Of a DNA stretch of 64,000 nucleotides, positions 37,715-46,709 are shown piece by piece. A program made the position numbers and the translations under genes. The DNA is from Leptolyngbya sp. 'hensonii' (GTDB lineage: Bacteria; Cyanobacteriota; Cyanobacteriia; GCF-001939115). The stretch is from contig NZ_MQTZ01000019.1 in NCBI RefSeq assembly GCF_001939115.1, positions 62,001 through 126,000 on the forward strand, read 5' to 3'. Under the pieces are notes generated by a model. That model did no database searches. It was not told where the DNA came from and was given only the letters and a program-made list of their open reading frames with translations. The first letter of the stretch is position 1. Each line of letters starts with the position of its first letter.

Positions 37715-39730
37715 TCAGGAAAATTGGGTCAGTTCACTGGCGGTTACGCACCGTTGCTGATCGAGTTGCTGCAGGTGCCGTTTCTCTTTGTAATATTCGC
37801 TCTGGTAAAAAGCCTGTCGGCGTTGGGTTTCTGAGCGGGGAGACTCCTCCTCTGTCGCCGCCTCCCATGCCTGCAGGTCTGCTGCCAGGGGGTCCACCAG
37901 GCTGATGGGATCCGCCTCACCCTGATCCTGGGCCTCCTGGGCCTGGAAGTCCGACTGACTGGCCTCTTCCCACATACTCAACAGGTGGCGGCAGCGTTTT
38001 TCACACATGATGCGCTCCAGGCTGGCGGCGGCAGAACGAATCATCAGGGCAGGACGATGAATCTCTAGCTCGGTCTTTTCATCCAGTTGGAACAGGTGAA
38101 TCACCTGTTTCAGAGAACTGGAGGCTTCAATGCAGCGATCGCGGAGGGCCATCATCAGGGTTTCGGCAGGGATGTTCTGCTCTTCCAATTCCAGAATCTG
38201 TCGCCAGAGGAACCGATGATGGGACAGGCCAAATTCCAGGTCACGGGAGGTCAGGGCCTCCCGGACGGCGGGGCGATCGTCCGGGCAGTGGAGGTAAATC
38301 CGCAACAATTGGGCCTCTGCGGATTCTCGTAGGGTGTAATCGGCGGAGCTTTCCCATTTTTGCGATCGTCCGTGCCAGCGCTGTCCCCGTACTTGCTGGC
38401 GCAGGTCTTCTTCCAGCCGCAGGGCAATGCGCCCATCCCCCTGGCTGAGTAACCCCGCGCACTGGTGGATATAGTGGGTCCGCAGGGTCGCATTGGGCAG
38501 GTTGCCCAGCAGTTTGACAATCTCCTGCACCCCCTGCTGGAACTGGTCCGCCTGTTTCAAGTCCCGCCCTGCCAGAGCCTGCTGAATTTGCCAGTCCAAC
38601 CAGAGGGGGGCCTGGGAGAGGAGATCCCGATACTCTTCTGGGGGGTGACTGCGGAGAAACTCATCCGGATCTTTACCATCGGGAATGGTGAGGACACGCA
38701 GTTGCACCTGCCCCTGATAGGCCAGATTGGCGACTTCGCCGATCGCCCGATCGACGGCCTTGCTTCCGGCTGCATCCGCATCAAAATTGAAAACCACCTG
38801 TTTGGATTCGGTATAGCGGAGGAGTAGCTTCACCTGATTAGCTCCCAGAGCGGTTCCCAAAGAGGCCACGACATTGGAGATGCCATGGGCATGCAGGGAG
38901 ATGGCATCAAAGTAGCCCTCCACGACCACCGCCTGATCTTGCTTGGCAATGGCGGATCGGGCCTTGTCGAGGGCAAACAGGGTTTTGCCTTTGTCGAACA
39001 GCTCGGTTTCGGGGGAGTTGAGGTATTTGGGCTGTTCCTCCCCCAGGGCTCGGCCCCCGAAGCCGATTACCCGCCCCTGCAGATCGTGGATCGGAATCAT
39101 CAGGCGATCACGGAAGCGATCGTAATAACTGCCCCCTGACTTGCGGGGTAGAATCAGGCCCGCTTTTTCCGCCAGGTCTACTGGATAGTGTTTCTGCTCG
39201 ACTAAATAGCCGTAGAGGGTCTCCCAACTGGCTGGAGCATAGCCTAACTGGAACTGCTGGATTGCCGCCGGATCCAATTTGCGGCTGACCAGCAAATATT
39301 CCAGGGCCTCTCTCCCTTGGGGTTGCTGGAGCGCATGCTCGTAGAACCGGGCCGTGAGGGAGAGAATCTCATGCAGTTGCTCTCGAATGGAGAGTTGCCG
39401 TTGCAGTTCTTGCCGTTGTTCGGGTTCCAGGGTTTTGATCTGGACCTGGTATCTGCGAGCCAGTTGGAGCACGACATCCGTGAAGGACTGGCGGTTCAAC
39501 TCCATCAGGAACTTGAAGGCATTGCCCGCAGCCCCACAACTGAAACAATAATAAAACTGCTTGCTGGGGCTGACGCTAAAGCTAGGGGACTTATCGTCGT
39601 GGAAGGGACACAGACCCGTGAAGTCTTTTCCCTGCTTCCGTAAGACCACATGCTCGGAAACCACATCGACGATGTCAGCTTTCTCTTTGACTTCCTCGAT
39701 CGTGTCCGGATGTAGACGAACTGTCGCCAT
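37715..39730 (-). CDS. dnaG: DNA primase
   Basis: Makes RNA primers for replication. The N-terminal CHC2 zinc finger is GLCPFHDDKSPSFSVSPSKQ with YYCFSCGAAG. The TOPRIM/RNA polymerase core follows, with VIGFGGRALGEEQPKYLNSP, the metal-binding Glu of AVVVEGYFDAISLHAHG, and FNFDADAAGSKAVDRA. The C-terminal helicase-binding part is helical and divergent, as usual. It is 671 residues, normal for cyanobacteria. Confidence 0.97.
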   Translation of the reverse strand: MATVRLHPDTIEEVKEKADIVDVVSEHVVLRKQGKDFTGLCPFHDDKSPSFSVSPSKQFYYCFSCGAAGNAFKFLMELNRQSFTDVVLQLARRYQVQIKTLEPEQRQELQRQLSIREQLHEILSLTARFYEHALQQPQGREALEYLLVSRKLDPAAIQQFQLGYAPASWETLYGYLVEQKHYPVDLAEKAGLILPRKSGGSYYDRFRDRLMIPIHDLQGRVIGFGGRALGEEQPKYLNSPETELFDKGKTLFALDKARSAIAKQDQAVVVEGYFDAISLHAHGISNVVASLGTALGANQVKLLLRYTESKQVVFNFDADAAGSKAVDRAIGEVANLAYQGQVQLRVLTIPDGKDPDEFLRSHPPEEYRDLLSQAPLWLDWQIQQALAGRDLKQADQFQQGVQEIVKLLGNLPNATLRTHYIHQCAGLLSQGDGRIALRLEEDLRQQVRGQRWHGRSQKWESSADYTLRESAEAQLLRIYLHCPDDRPAVREALTSRDLEFGLSHHRFLWRQILELEEQNIPAETLMMALRDRCIEASSSLKQVIHLFQLDEKTELEIHRPALMIRSAAASLERIMCEKRCRHLLSMWEEASQSDFQAQEAQDQGEADPISLVDPLAADLQAWEAATEEESPRSETQRRQAFYQSEYYKEKRHLQQLDQQRCVTASELTQFS

Positions 39731-39832
39731 AGAGTCCCTTATGACCTTCAGGTTCTCCTTATTTTACTGATTTTGGCTAGCCCCTATGCGGATGGATTTT
39801 GAACCAGAAGATGGCGCAGCGATGGCGCAGAT

Positions 39833-40005
39833 CTTTCAAGGGCGTTGCTGAATAGAAGTATGATTTTCGTGCTTGAGCCTTATGCAGCCCTCACCCTAGC
39901 CCTCTCCCAAAGGAGAGGGAACAAGAGTTTTAGCTCCCTTCTCCTGCGGGAGAAGGGTTGGGGATGAGGGTAATTCATATTTGCATTCAGCAAAGCCGTT
40001 TCAAG
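39833..40005. mobile_element. MITE-like element with 8-bp target duplication
   Basis: A 157-bp element (39841-39997) has inverted ends GGCGTTGCTGAAT and ATTCAGCAAAGCC (12 of 13 pair), with the match continuing less perfectly inward through AA-TATGA. Flanks are CTTTCAAG (39833-39840) and GTTTCAAG (39998-40005), an 8-bp direct repeat with one mismatch. The interior holds nested hairpins built from CCCTCTCC/GGAGAGGG and CTTCTCC/GGGAGAAG. There is no gene inside. Confidence 0.75.
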
Positions 40006-40014
40006 ATCTACGGA

Positions 40015-41316
40015 TTAAAGATCTACGGACATCTCAGCCACGGCCTTCTCGGTTTGGAGAGGGTGGGATAAATTGATCCGACCATGGGGATTGGCGACCA
40101 CTGCCGCGAACAGCGCTTCGTACTGATCCAGAGCTTTCGGACGGGCATAGTACTCTTCCGCATGGATCCGACCTTTCTTCCCTAGAAGCTCGGCCTTGGC
40201 TGGATTGGCATACAAATCCCGAATGGCTGCAGCCAAGGCTCCAGGATTTTCCGGGGGCACCAGGATGCCGCCCCCACTCCGTTCCACTGCTTTAGCCGCC
40301 GTGCCCTCCGCCGGAACTGAGGCGATGATGGGCCGACCACTGGCCAGCAAAACCTGGGTTTTTGAGGGCATGTTGAAGGAAATCACGTTATGGCGCTGGA
40401 CAATGAGCCCAATGTCGGCGGCAGCCAACATCTCCGGCAACTTTTCCCTGGGGGCAAAAGGCAGCAACTTGACATTCTCTGTCTGGTAGCGATCGCAGTG
40501 ACGCTGGAGCCGCTGTAAGGCCCCTGGCTCCCCGACAATCACGATCTCAATTTCCGAAATGTCTTTCAACCGGGCCGCCGCCTGAATGACTGTTTCCAGC
40601 CCCTGGGTCAGGGCAATATTCCCGGAATAAAGGACGACAAACTTACCCTGTAACCCGTGTTCTTCCCGAAACGAGTTATGTTCCTTGGGCAAGGGCCGAA
40701 TGAAGTCGGTATCGACCCAATTAGGGATGCAAACAATCTTGTCCCCTGGGACATTTTTCCCCAGCAGGTTTTCCACAAAACCATCTGTAATGACACTGAT
40801 GGTGTGGGCCATCCGATAGGCAAACTTCTCTAAAAATTCAAAGACCCGAATCATCAGCTTGTTTCGAATCAGCCCGACGTGAATGGCCGCTTCTGGTAGG
40901 ATATCCTGCAGATTCACCACCACCGGGCAGGACCGGAACAGCCCCAATAGGGCTGCTGGAACCGATGCGGGCAGGGGAGGAGCCGTGAGCAGGATGACAT
41001 CCGGTCGCCAGCCTCGCCAGGCCTGGACAAAACTGGTGGCAACGAAACTGGCATCCAGCATCAGCCGATCGAGCAAATTTGGTTTGGGACGAATCCAGAC
41101 ATAGCTGCGTTGGATCAGCACCCCATTCCGCTGCTCAGATAGGTAGAACTTACCGCGATAGTCTTCGTAAATCTGCCGTTGAGGGTAATTGGGCATCGCA
41201 GTCACGACGCGGACTTCATGCCCACGTTGCACTAATCCCTCAGCTAACTCCGTCATCAAGGGCGCAATGCCGATCGGCTCCGGATAGTAGTTATAGGAAT
41301 AAATCAGAATTCTCAT
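40015..41316 (-). CDS. WcaI-type family 4 glycosyltransferase
   Basis: A 433-residue GT-B glycosyltransferase. The N-terminal acceptor domain begins ILIYSYNYYPEPIGIAPLMT and has GHEVRVVTAMPNYPQ, as in colanic-acid WcaI proteins. The donor domain has VVLYSGNIALTQGLETVIQA, the E-X7-E-like region (AADIGLIVQRHNVISFNMPS) and nucleotide contacts in VLLASGRPIIASVPAEG. It probably acts at the inner membrane in exopolysaccharide or O-antigen synthesis. No other polysaccharide genes are nearby. It ends only ten bases from the MITE-like element. Confidence 0.88.
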   Translation of the reverse strand: MRILIYSYNYYPEPIGIAPLMTELAEGLVQRGHEVRVVTAMPNYPQRQIYEDYRGKFYLSEQRNGVLIQRSYVWIRPKPNLLDRLMLDASFVATSFVQAWRGWRPDVILLTAPPLPASVPAALLGLFRSCPVVVNLQDILPEAAIHVGLIRNKLMIRVFEFLEKFAYRMAHTISVITDGFVENLLGKNVPGDKIVCIPNWVDTDFIRPLPKEHNSFREEHGLQGKFVVLYSGNIALTQGLETVIQAAARLKDISEIEIVIVGEPGALQRLQRHCDRYQTENVKLLPFAPREKLPEMLAAADIGLIVQRHNVISFNMPSKTQVLLASGRPIIASVPAEGTAAKAVERSGGGILVPPENPGALAAAIRDLYANPAKAELLGKKGRIHAEEYYARPKALDQYEALFAAVVANPHGRINLSHPLQTEKAVAEMSVDL

Positions 41317-41430
41317 GAGGGCAAGTCATTCCAATCAGATGGCACCAAGCAGATGGCAGTTTACACAGACTAAGAACATAGCCTGACTAGCCGGTTTGAT
41401 AACTGACTATTCATACCTTTTGTTAAATCA

Positions 41431-41459
41431 ACATCTGGATATTCTGAACATCCAGATGT
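41431..41459. terminator. Perfect 10-bp hairpin ACATCTGGAT/ATCCAGATGT
   Basis: A 9-base loop separates exact arms, between the lipoate ligase-like gene and the glycosyltransferase gene, both on the minus strand. It probably ends transcription of the former; the following T run is weak. Confidence 0.5.
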
Positions 41460-41554
41460 AAATCTTTACGTGCTCTTTATGTTTTGCTCCCTGTCTCTAA
41501 CCTATCTTTACTGAAAAGTTAATCTTCAATCAAGAGGGATGCCCCTCTGTAAAG

Positions 41555-42301
41555 TCAGGAACGGTCCTGATTTTGCAAGGTGATTGCAGCCTCAATTTCC
41601 TCAACAGAAAGGGGCTGGACGTTCACTTTTATTGTGAAGCAGTCTTCAAGCGCTGCCGTTAAGGTTGTTACAACCTGGTGTAATAAGTTTTCCCAGGTAG
41701 CGGTCTGAGATAACAGGGGCAGAGGGGTGGGCTTCTGGCCAAATACCTGGGCCATCAGGACTGGATCCACTTGCAGGGCCATAGAGCCATGTTGTAGCAC
41801 CGTATTCCCCTGGCGGAGTTGGGCACTGCCAATCAGTTTGGTGCCATCGGGGAGAACCAAGTCGGCCTGGGTAGCGGTGCCAAAACAGTGGGGATTGTGA
41901 ATGTAGCCCCGTTTTGCTTCCCCATACTCCAGGGTCAGGCCCAGCGATCGCCAGCCCTGGATTAAAAACTCACAAATCTGTCGATAGGCTTGCACCCGAT
42001 CAGGAACCAGACCGGAGGTAATGACCGCGTAGGTCAGATCTCCCTGGTGGAGGACAGCTCGTCCTCCTGTGGGCCGCCGCACTAGATCGATCGGAGATCC
42101 CTGCCAGACGAGTTGATTCCAATGTTCTGGCCATTGTTGTTGATGTCGCCCCAGGGAGATCGCCGGGGGAGCCCAGGTATAAAATCGGAGGGTTGGGGGA
42201 TGGTGGCCCAGGGCATGCTGCCGAAACAACCAGTGATCCACAGCCATCTGGGTGCAGCCATCCGCCTCCAGGAGGGGAATAAAACGCCAAACTGGGGTCA
42301 A
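41555..42301 (-). CDS. Lipoate/octanoate protein ligase family protein
   Basis: A 248-residue member of the BPL/LplA/LipB family, which attaches lipoyl or octanoyl groups to carrier proteins such as pyruvate dehydrogenase E2 or glycine cleavage H. Family marks are LRFYTWAPPAISLGRHQ, the binding loop VRRPTGGRAVLHQGDLTYAV, and the catalytic Lys in LPDGTKLIGSAQLRQG. The later VLQHGSMAL matches LplA/LipM types. It begins with a TTG two bases after the ybjN stop, so translation is probably coupled. LipM-like octanoyltransferase activity is the alternative to ligase. Confidence 0.85.
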   Translation of the reverse strand: MTPVWRFIPLLEADGCTQMAVDHWLFRQHALGHHPPTLRFYTWAPPAISLGRHQQQWPEHWNQLVWQGSPIDLVRRPTGGRAVLHQGDLTYAVITSGLVPDRVQAYRQICEFLIQGWRSLGLTLEYGEAKRGYIHNPHCFGTATQADLVLPDGTKLIGSAQLRQGNTVLQHGSMALQVDPVLMAQVFGQKPTPLPLLSQTATWENLLHQVVTTLTAALEDCFTIKVNVQPLSVEEIEAAITLQNQDRS

Positions 42302-42303
42302 TC

Positions 42304-42789
42304 TTAAGCGGCCCCAAATTCAGCCAATAAGGCTTCATCATTGTCGTCTGCGATCGTGGCCACCACTGTAATTGCCCGTGAGATTTCCCCCGGAGACAGT
42401 TCAGCGACGGTCCGGCTGGTCAGAACGACGATGGCCTGATTAAAAATGCCAAAGCGAGCTTCAAAGGTTTGATCCCAATTCATTTCCAACAGCTTCCGCA
42501 GGAGTTGGGGTTCATGCTTGACCGGCAAGGGCAGAATAGAAGACCAGACCGTCAGGGTGTCTTCATCGGTCTCCCCCGTAAACTGAACAAACACTTCCAC
42601 ACTGCCATATTTGAATTTCCAGAGATGGCCTGCATCTCCATGGCTGACCATGGCGGTGTTTTCGTGATCCAGGCTGGAAATGACCGTTTCTATCACGTCA
42701 ATCATACTGGTCGCCGCTGCATCTTCAATCAGGTCGGTGACAAGGTCATCATGGGATCCCTTTTCAGATTCAGGCTGATAAGTCGTCAT
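42304..42789 (-). CDS. YbjN domain-containing protein
   Basis: A 161-residue protein with the YbjN fold, related to type III secretion chaperone-like domains: WKFKYGSVEVFVQFTGETDE, LTVWSSILPLP, and LLEMNWDQTFEARFGIFNQA followed by VVLTSRTVAELSPGEISRAI. It is cytosolic and acidic. YbjN proteins influence stress response and motility in enterobacteria; the cyanobacterial role is unknown. It is coupled to the downstream lipoate ligase-like gene. Confidence 0.82.
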   Translation of the reverse strand: MTTYQPESEKGSHDDLVTDLIEDAAATSMIDVIETVISSLDHENTAMVSHGDAGHLWKFKYGSVEVFVQFTGETDEDTLTVWSSILPLPVKHEPQLLRKLLEMNWDQTFEARFGIFNQAIVVLTSRTVAELSPGEISRAITVVATIADDNDEALLAEFGAA

Positions 42790-42875
42790 AGAGGGTGTTA
42801 CTCGTTAAGGATGGAAAATTTCCTTCGGTACAAGCTTACCGCACGGATTGGGCCGTTGTCTTCTGCGTCAGGGGG

Positions 42876-45800
42876 CTACTCCTCATCAATAATGGCGGCC
42901 CGATCCAGCAGCAATAAATTACGTAATTGATCGGTATCCAGCTCTGTGAGCCAGTTTTCTCCAGTGCCGACAACCTGATCCGCCAGGGCCTTTTTGCTTT
43001 CGATCAGATCGTGAATCTTTTCCTCCAGGGTGCCAGTGACAACAAACTTATGCACCTGCACATTCCGGGTCTGACCAATCCGAAAGGCTCGATCGGTGGC
43101 CTGGTTCTCCACCGCCGGGTTCCACCAGCGATCGAAATGGAACACATGGTTGGCCCGGGTCAGATTCAGCCCGACACCGCCAGCTTTCAGGGAGAGTAGC
43201 AGGATTCTCGGTCCCTGAGGGTCATTCTGAAACCGATCGACAATATCCTCCCGCTGCTTTTTGGAAGTCGCACCATACAGATACAGAATCTCCTGGCCCA
43301 ACTGTTCCTCCAGATGGGCTTTCAGCAATTTGCCCCATTCGGCAAACTGGGTAAAAATGAGCGCCCGATCCCCTTCTGCCAGGGCGACCTCCAGCATTTC
43401 TTCCAGCCGCTGGACTTTACCCGATCGCTGGCGGAAAGAAGACTGGTTCTGGGCCGCTTTTTTGCCCCCGGTTTCCTTTAAGAAGTGGGCCGGATGATTA
43501 CAGATTTGTTTCAGCTTGGTCAGTAAGGCCAGAATCAGCCCATGCCGTTGAATCCCTTCGGCAGATTCAATATCCACCAGGGATTGATCAACGGCTTTTT
43601 GATAGAGGGACGCCTGTTCGGCAGTCAGGCTACAGAAGACAGCCATCTCCTGTTTCTCTGGCAGATCCTGGATGATTTCCCGATCGGTCTTCACTCGCCG
43701 CAAAATGAAGGGCTGGACCAGCGATCTCAGGGTTTTCAGGGAAGCGGTATCGCCATATTTTTCGATCGGAATCGCAAACCGACGCTGGAAAAAGTTGCGG
43801 GCTCCCAGATAACCCGGATTCAGGAAGTCCAGAATTGACCACAGTTCTGAGAGGCGATTCTCCACCGGAGTGCCGGTGAGGGCGATGCGGAATTGGGCCT
43901 GGATCTGGCGGACAGCCTGGGACTGTTTCGCCTCCGAGTTCTTGATATTCTGAGCCTCATCCAGAACAACCCCCTGCCAGGAAATTGTGGCCAGGTCTTT
44001 GATATCCCGTTGAATCAGGGCATAGCTGGTAATGATCAGCTCCTTTCCCTGAATAGCTTTGGTCAGATTTTTGCCCTTGGGCCGTTTATCCCCGTGATAG
44101 ACCAGGGTTTTCAGGGAAGGGCCAAATTTCTTGACTTCCCGTTCCCAGTTCCCCAAGACCGAAGTTGGACAGACAAGCAACGTTGGCTGTTGTAACCCTC
44201 CCTGCTCTTGTAAGACCAGGAGGAAGGCAATCAGCTCGATCGTTTTACCCAATCCCATATCATCTGCCAGACAGGCCCCCAGCCCCCAGCGTTCCAGGAA
44301 AGCCAGCCAACCCACACCACGAGCCTGGTAAGGGCGTAAGGTGCCCTTGAAGGTGGGGGGCGGATCGATCGCCTGGATATTCTGATTGCCGGTGGTCAGG
44401 GTATTGATCAACTCCTCTAAGGCACCTGATGCCTCAAAGCTGACCACTGGCAGTTTCTCGATTAACTGGTTATCCCCCGTGCTGATCCGAAGGGCATCCT
44501 CCAGGGACAGAGACATTTGCTCCTTGCGGGCGACAAAAAAGTTCTGGGCCGCCCGCACATCCTGGGGACGGAGTTCTACCCACTCGCCATTGATCTCAAC
44601 CAGGGGTGTGTTTAGGGTCACCAACCGATCGAACTCGGCTTTGGACAGGGTCTGCCCTCCGATCGACAATTCCCACTTAAAGTTCAGCAGGCTCTGTAAA
44701 CCCAGACGCAGATCCTTCTTACTGGGTGTTTCTGCCCGAACTTTCAAGCCCAGACGGTTGGCCCAGCCCTCCTGTTGGGACAGGCTGGGGGGCAACACGA
44801 CCCCAAAGCCGCTATCCTGTAGCCGCCAGGCCGTATTTTTGACAAATTCGTAGACCTGCAGGGGATGAAGCCGACAGTACTGGGGTCGCTGACTTTGCAG
44901 ACTGGGCTCAATCAGGGGATACAGGCGAGAGGCCAGCCCCAACCCAGCCAGGAAGGTTTCCTGGGGCCGCTCGATTGTTCGTCCCAGATAGGTCAATCGC
45001 TCCCCAGCGAAGTTCCAGATTGTGCGGGCATCGATTAAAAACTCGGGGTCATCGGCAGCCTGCAAGAAGTACTCCAGGGTCCATTCCACTTGCCCAGGTT
45101 GGGGGGGATGCAGGTAGAAACAGGTACAAAAAGAACTCTGGCCAGACAGGTACCGTTGAATCGGGGCAGTCCAGGTATTGAGCAGGGTTTCCAATCGTTC
45201 TACCAGGGAGGTCTCGATCGTCAGGGTGGTGGGCTTTGATCCCAGGGACTGCAGCCAGGGTTCCAGTGCCTGTTCGCTGCGCCGACTGGTGGGCAGGGTG
45301 AGCGGACCCACCAGGGTTCTGACCCTGGCATCGATGGTCCAGGCCAGAAACGATCGGAGCAGATCCTCAGGTTCACTGGGCAGAGGAATGGATAGGGAGG
45401 TGTGAGCGGGGTCTTCCTGTCCTTCTGGCCCATCAGCTTCCTGCCCTTGCCGATACAAACGCCCAACAGTAGGCATTTGATGGATAAATCGACTTAGGCG
45501 AGCCTGATCAGTGGCACTGTCGAGCAGGGGTTGCCAGCGGGCAAGGGCATTCTCGGCCTGCCGTTCCAGCCCAGGGAGGAATTTCGATCGGGCCATAAGA
45601 TCCAGGCTCCAGCGACCGACATGAGACCAAAAACGCAGATCGGGACCAACAAAAGAGTCCCCCGCATCCACTGAGCTTAAGGGTAGCGCCTGCAAAAAAC
45701 GAACAGCAGTCAGGGGTTCCAGGCAGATGCCCTCGACCCGCCAGGGCTGCAGCAAAATTTCATCCCAGAGATCTGGGTCCAAGGCTTCTCGCGACACCGC

Positions 45801-46073
45801 TGAATGCTGGGGCATGATCAGGGTGGCCTTGAACCCGGTCGGAACTACAACAATTTGAGACTTGATCAGGGAATCCAGATCTGGAAGTTGGGGTAGACTG
45901 CCTCGTTCCTGGAGAGATTGGAGAAACGGAATCAACTCTATTCTGGGCAGAGCCAGAGGATGGGGAGGGATCTGATGCAAGTGGCTGCCATCCATCGCTG
46001 AAGTTCTGCGCCATGCCTCTGCCCAGATGAATAGGTAGCCTTGAACCAGCCAATTACCATGTAAGATTGCCAT
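42876..46073 (-). CDS. SNF2-family helicase-like ATPase
   Basis: A 1065-residue Swi2/Snf2 ATPase. The N-terminal about 560 residues are a family-specific region. The ATPase core has LADDMGLGKTIELIAFLLVL (Walker A), VVLDEAQNIKN (DEAQ in place of DEAH), ALTGTPVENRLSELWSILDF, FTQFAEWGKLLK, LLSLKAGGVGLNLTRANHVF and the arginine-finger motif DRAFRIGQTRNVQVHKFV. Such bacterial proteins move or remodel DNA-bound proteins, including RNA polymerase in the case of RapA. No methylase or restriction partner is beside it, so a defence role is not indicated. Confidence 0.92.
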   Translation of the reverse strand: MAILHGNWLVQGYLFIWAEAWRRTSAMDGSHLHQIPPHPLALPRIELIPFLQSLQERGSLPQLPDLDSLIKSQIVVVPTGFKATLIMPQHSAVSREALDPDLWDEILLQPWRVEGICLEPLTAVRFLQALPLSSVDAGDSFVGPDLRFWSHVGRWSLDLMARSKFLPGLERQAENALARWQPLLDSATDQARLSRFIHQMPTVGRLYRQGQEADGPEGQEDPAHTSLSIPLPSEPEDLLRSFLAWTIDARVRTLVGPLTLPTSRRSEQALEPWLQSLGSKPTTLTIETSLVERLETLLNTWTAPIQRYLSGQSSFCTCFYLHPPQPGQVEWTLEYFLQAADDPEFLIDARTIWNFAGERLTYLGRTIERPQETFLAGLGLASRLYPLIEPSLQSQRPQYCRLHPLQVYEFVKNTAWRLQDSGFGVVLPPSLSQQEGWANRLGLKVRAETPSKKDLRLGLQSLLNFKWELSIGGQTLSKAEFDRLVTLNTPLVEINGEWVELRPQDVRAAQNFFVARKEQMSLSLEDALRISTGDNQLIEKLPVVSFEASGALEELINTLTTGNQNIQAIDPPPTFKGTLRPYQARGVGWLAFLERWGLGACLADDMGLGKTIELIAFLLVLQEQGGLQQPTLLVCPTSVLGNWEREVKKFGPSLKTLVYHGDKRPKGKNLTKAIQGKELIITSYALIQRDIKDLATISWQGVVLDEAQNIKNSEAKQSQAVRQIQAQFRIALTGTPVENRLSELWSILDFLNPGYLGARNFFQRRFAIPIEKYGDTASLKTLRSLVQPFILRRVKTDREIIQDLPEKQEMAVFCSLTAEQASLYQKAVDQSLVDIESAEGIQRHGLILALLTKLKQICNHPAHFLKETGGKKAAQNQSSFRQRSGKVQRLEEMLEVALAEGDRALIFTQFAEWGKLLKAHLEEQLGQEILYLYGATSKKQREDIVDRFQNDPQGPRILLLSLKAGGVGLNLTRANHVFHFDRWWNPAVENQATDRAFRIGQTRNVQVHKFVVTGTLEEKIHDLIESKKALADQVVGTGENWLTELDTDQLRNLLLLDRAAIIDEE

Positions 46074-46709
46074 GCGAACCAGAAATGATGTTAATCAGCA
46101 GGGAAATTTGGGTCTCAATAGAATTTTCTGGATTAAAAACCAGATTGGTTAAGCATCAGTCTTAGCCTTCTGAATCAGTCCTCCGCAGGGGGCTCTATCT
46201 GCAACTTTTCTAAATTTGCATGATTGAGAGGGGCTGGACTTGAAGTGTTTTGTCTTTCGCTCATCCCTAATCTAACTAAAGATGCCAAACCAGGCAGCAG
46301 GGGTATGAGATGCGTGGTCCATTAAAAAATTCCTAACAATATTTCTCGCCTTTTATCTATCGCCACTGTGATAGCTCACGGCATTTCTAAATGGGCTGAC
46401 TGTGACCCAGGGAGTTTTCTTGAAAGCATGAAATTTAGAGATGATTGCGATCGAACCCAGTTTCCCACTTCCCAGTTCCTTTTATGTTGTAAAGCGAATC
46501 AGTAACATATTGATCAACTTTTATACATTTCTTTTTCTCAATTGATACGATAGACAATTCTTTCATTTCAAACCCTTCTAATCAAGGTTTGGTCCCTATC
46601 TCTATAATCTTGACAGAGCCTTCAACCCGGGTTTTTGAGGGCAGTATAAGTTTATCAGTGCTAGGATTTCCACAGAAGAAAGAATAAATAGGTAAAGAAG
46701 GATCGCTAC
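46074..46709. other. Divergent intergenic region between Snf2 gene and pnp
   Basis: 636 bases with no supported gene. The right 200 bases are A/T-rich, with TATAAT at 46603-46608 and TATAAG near 46648, possible -10 boxes for pnp. The CAACCCGGGTTTTTG segment (about 46622-46636) could be a short leader hairpin. A long 5' leader for pnp is plausible. No tRNA or riboswitch seen. Confidence 0.4.

Noticed and set aside
42876-46073. Snf2 helicase as part of a DISARM-like or BREX-like defence island
   Set aside because: Neighbours are YbjN, a lipoate ligase-like gene and pnp. No methylase, nuclease or PLD gene is present.
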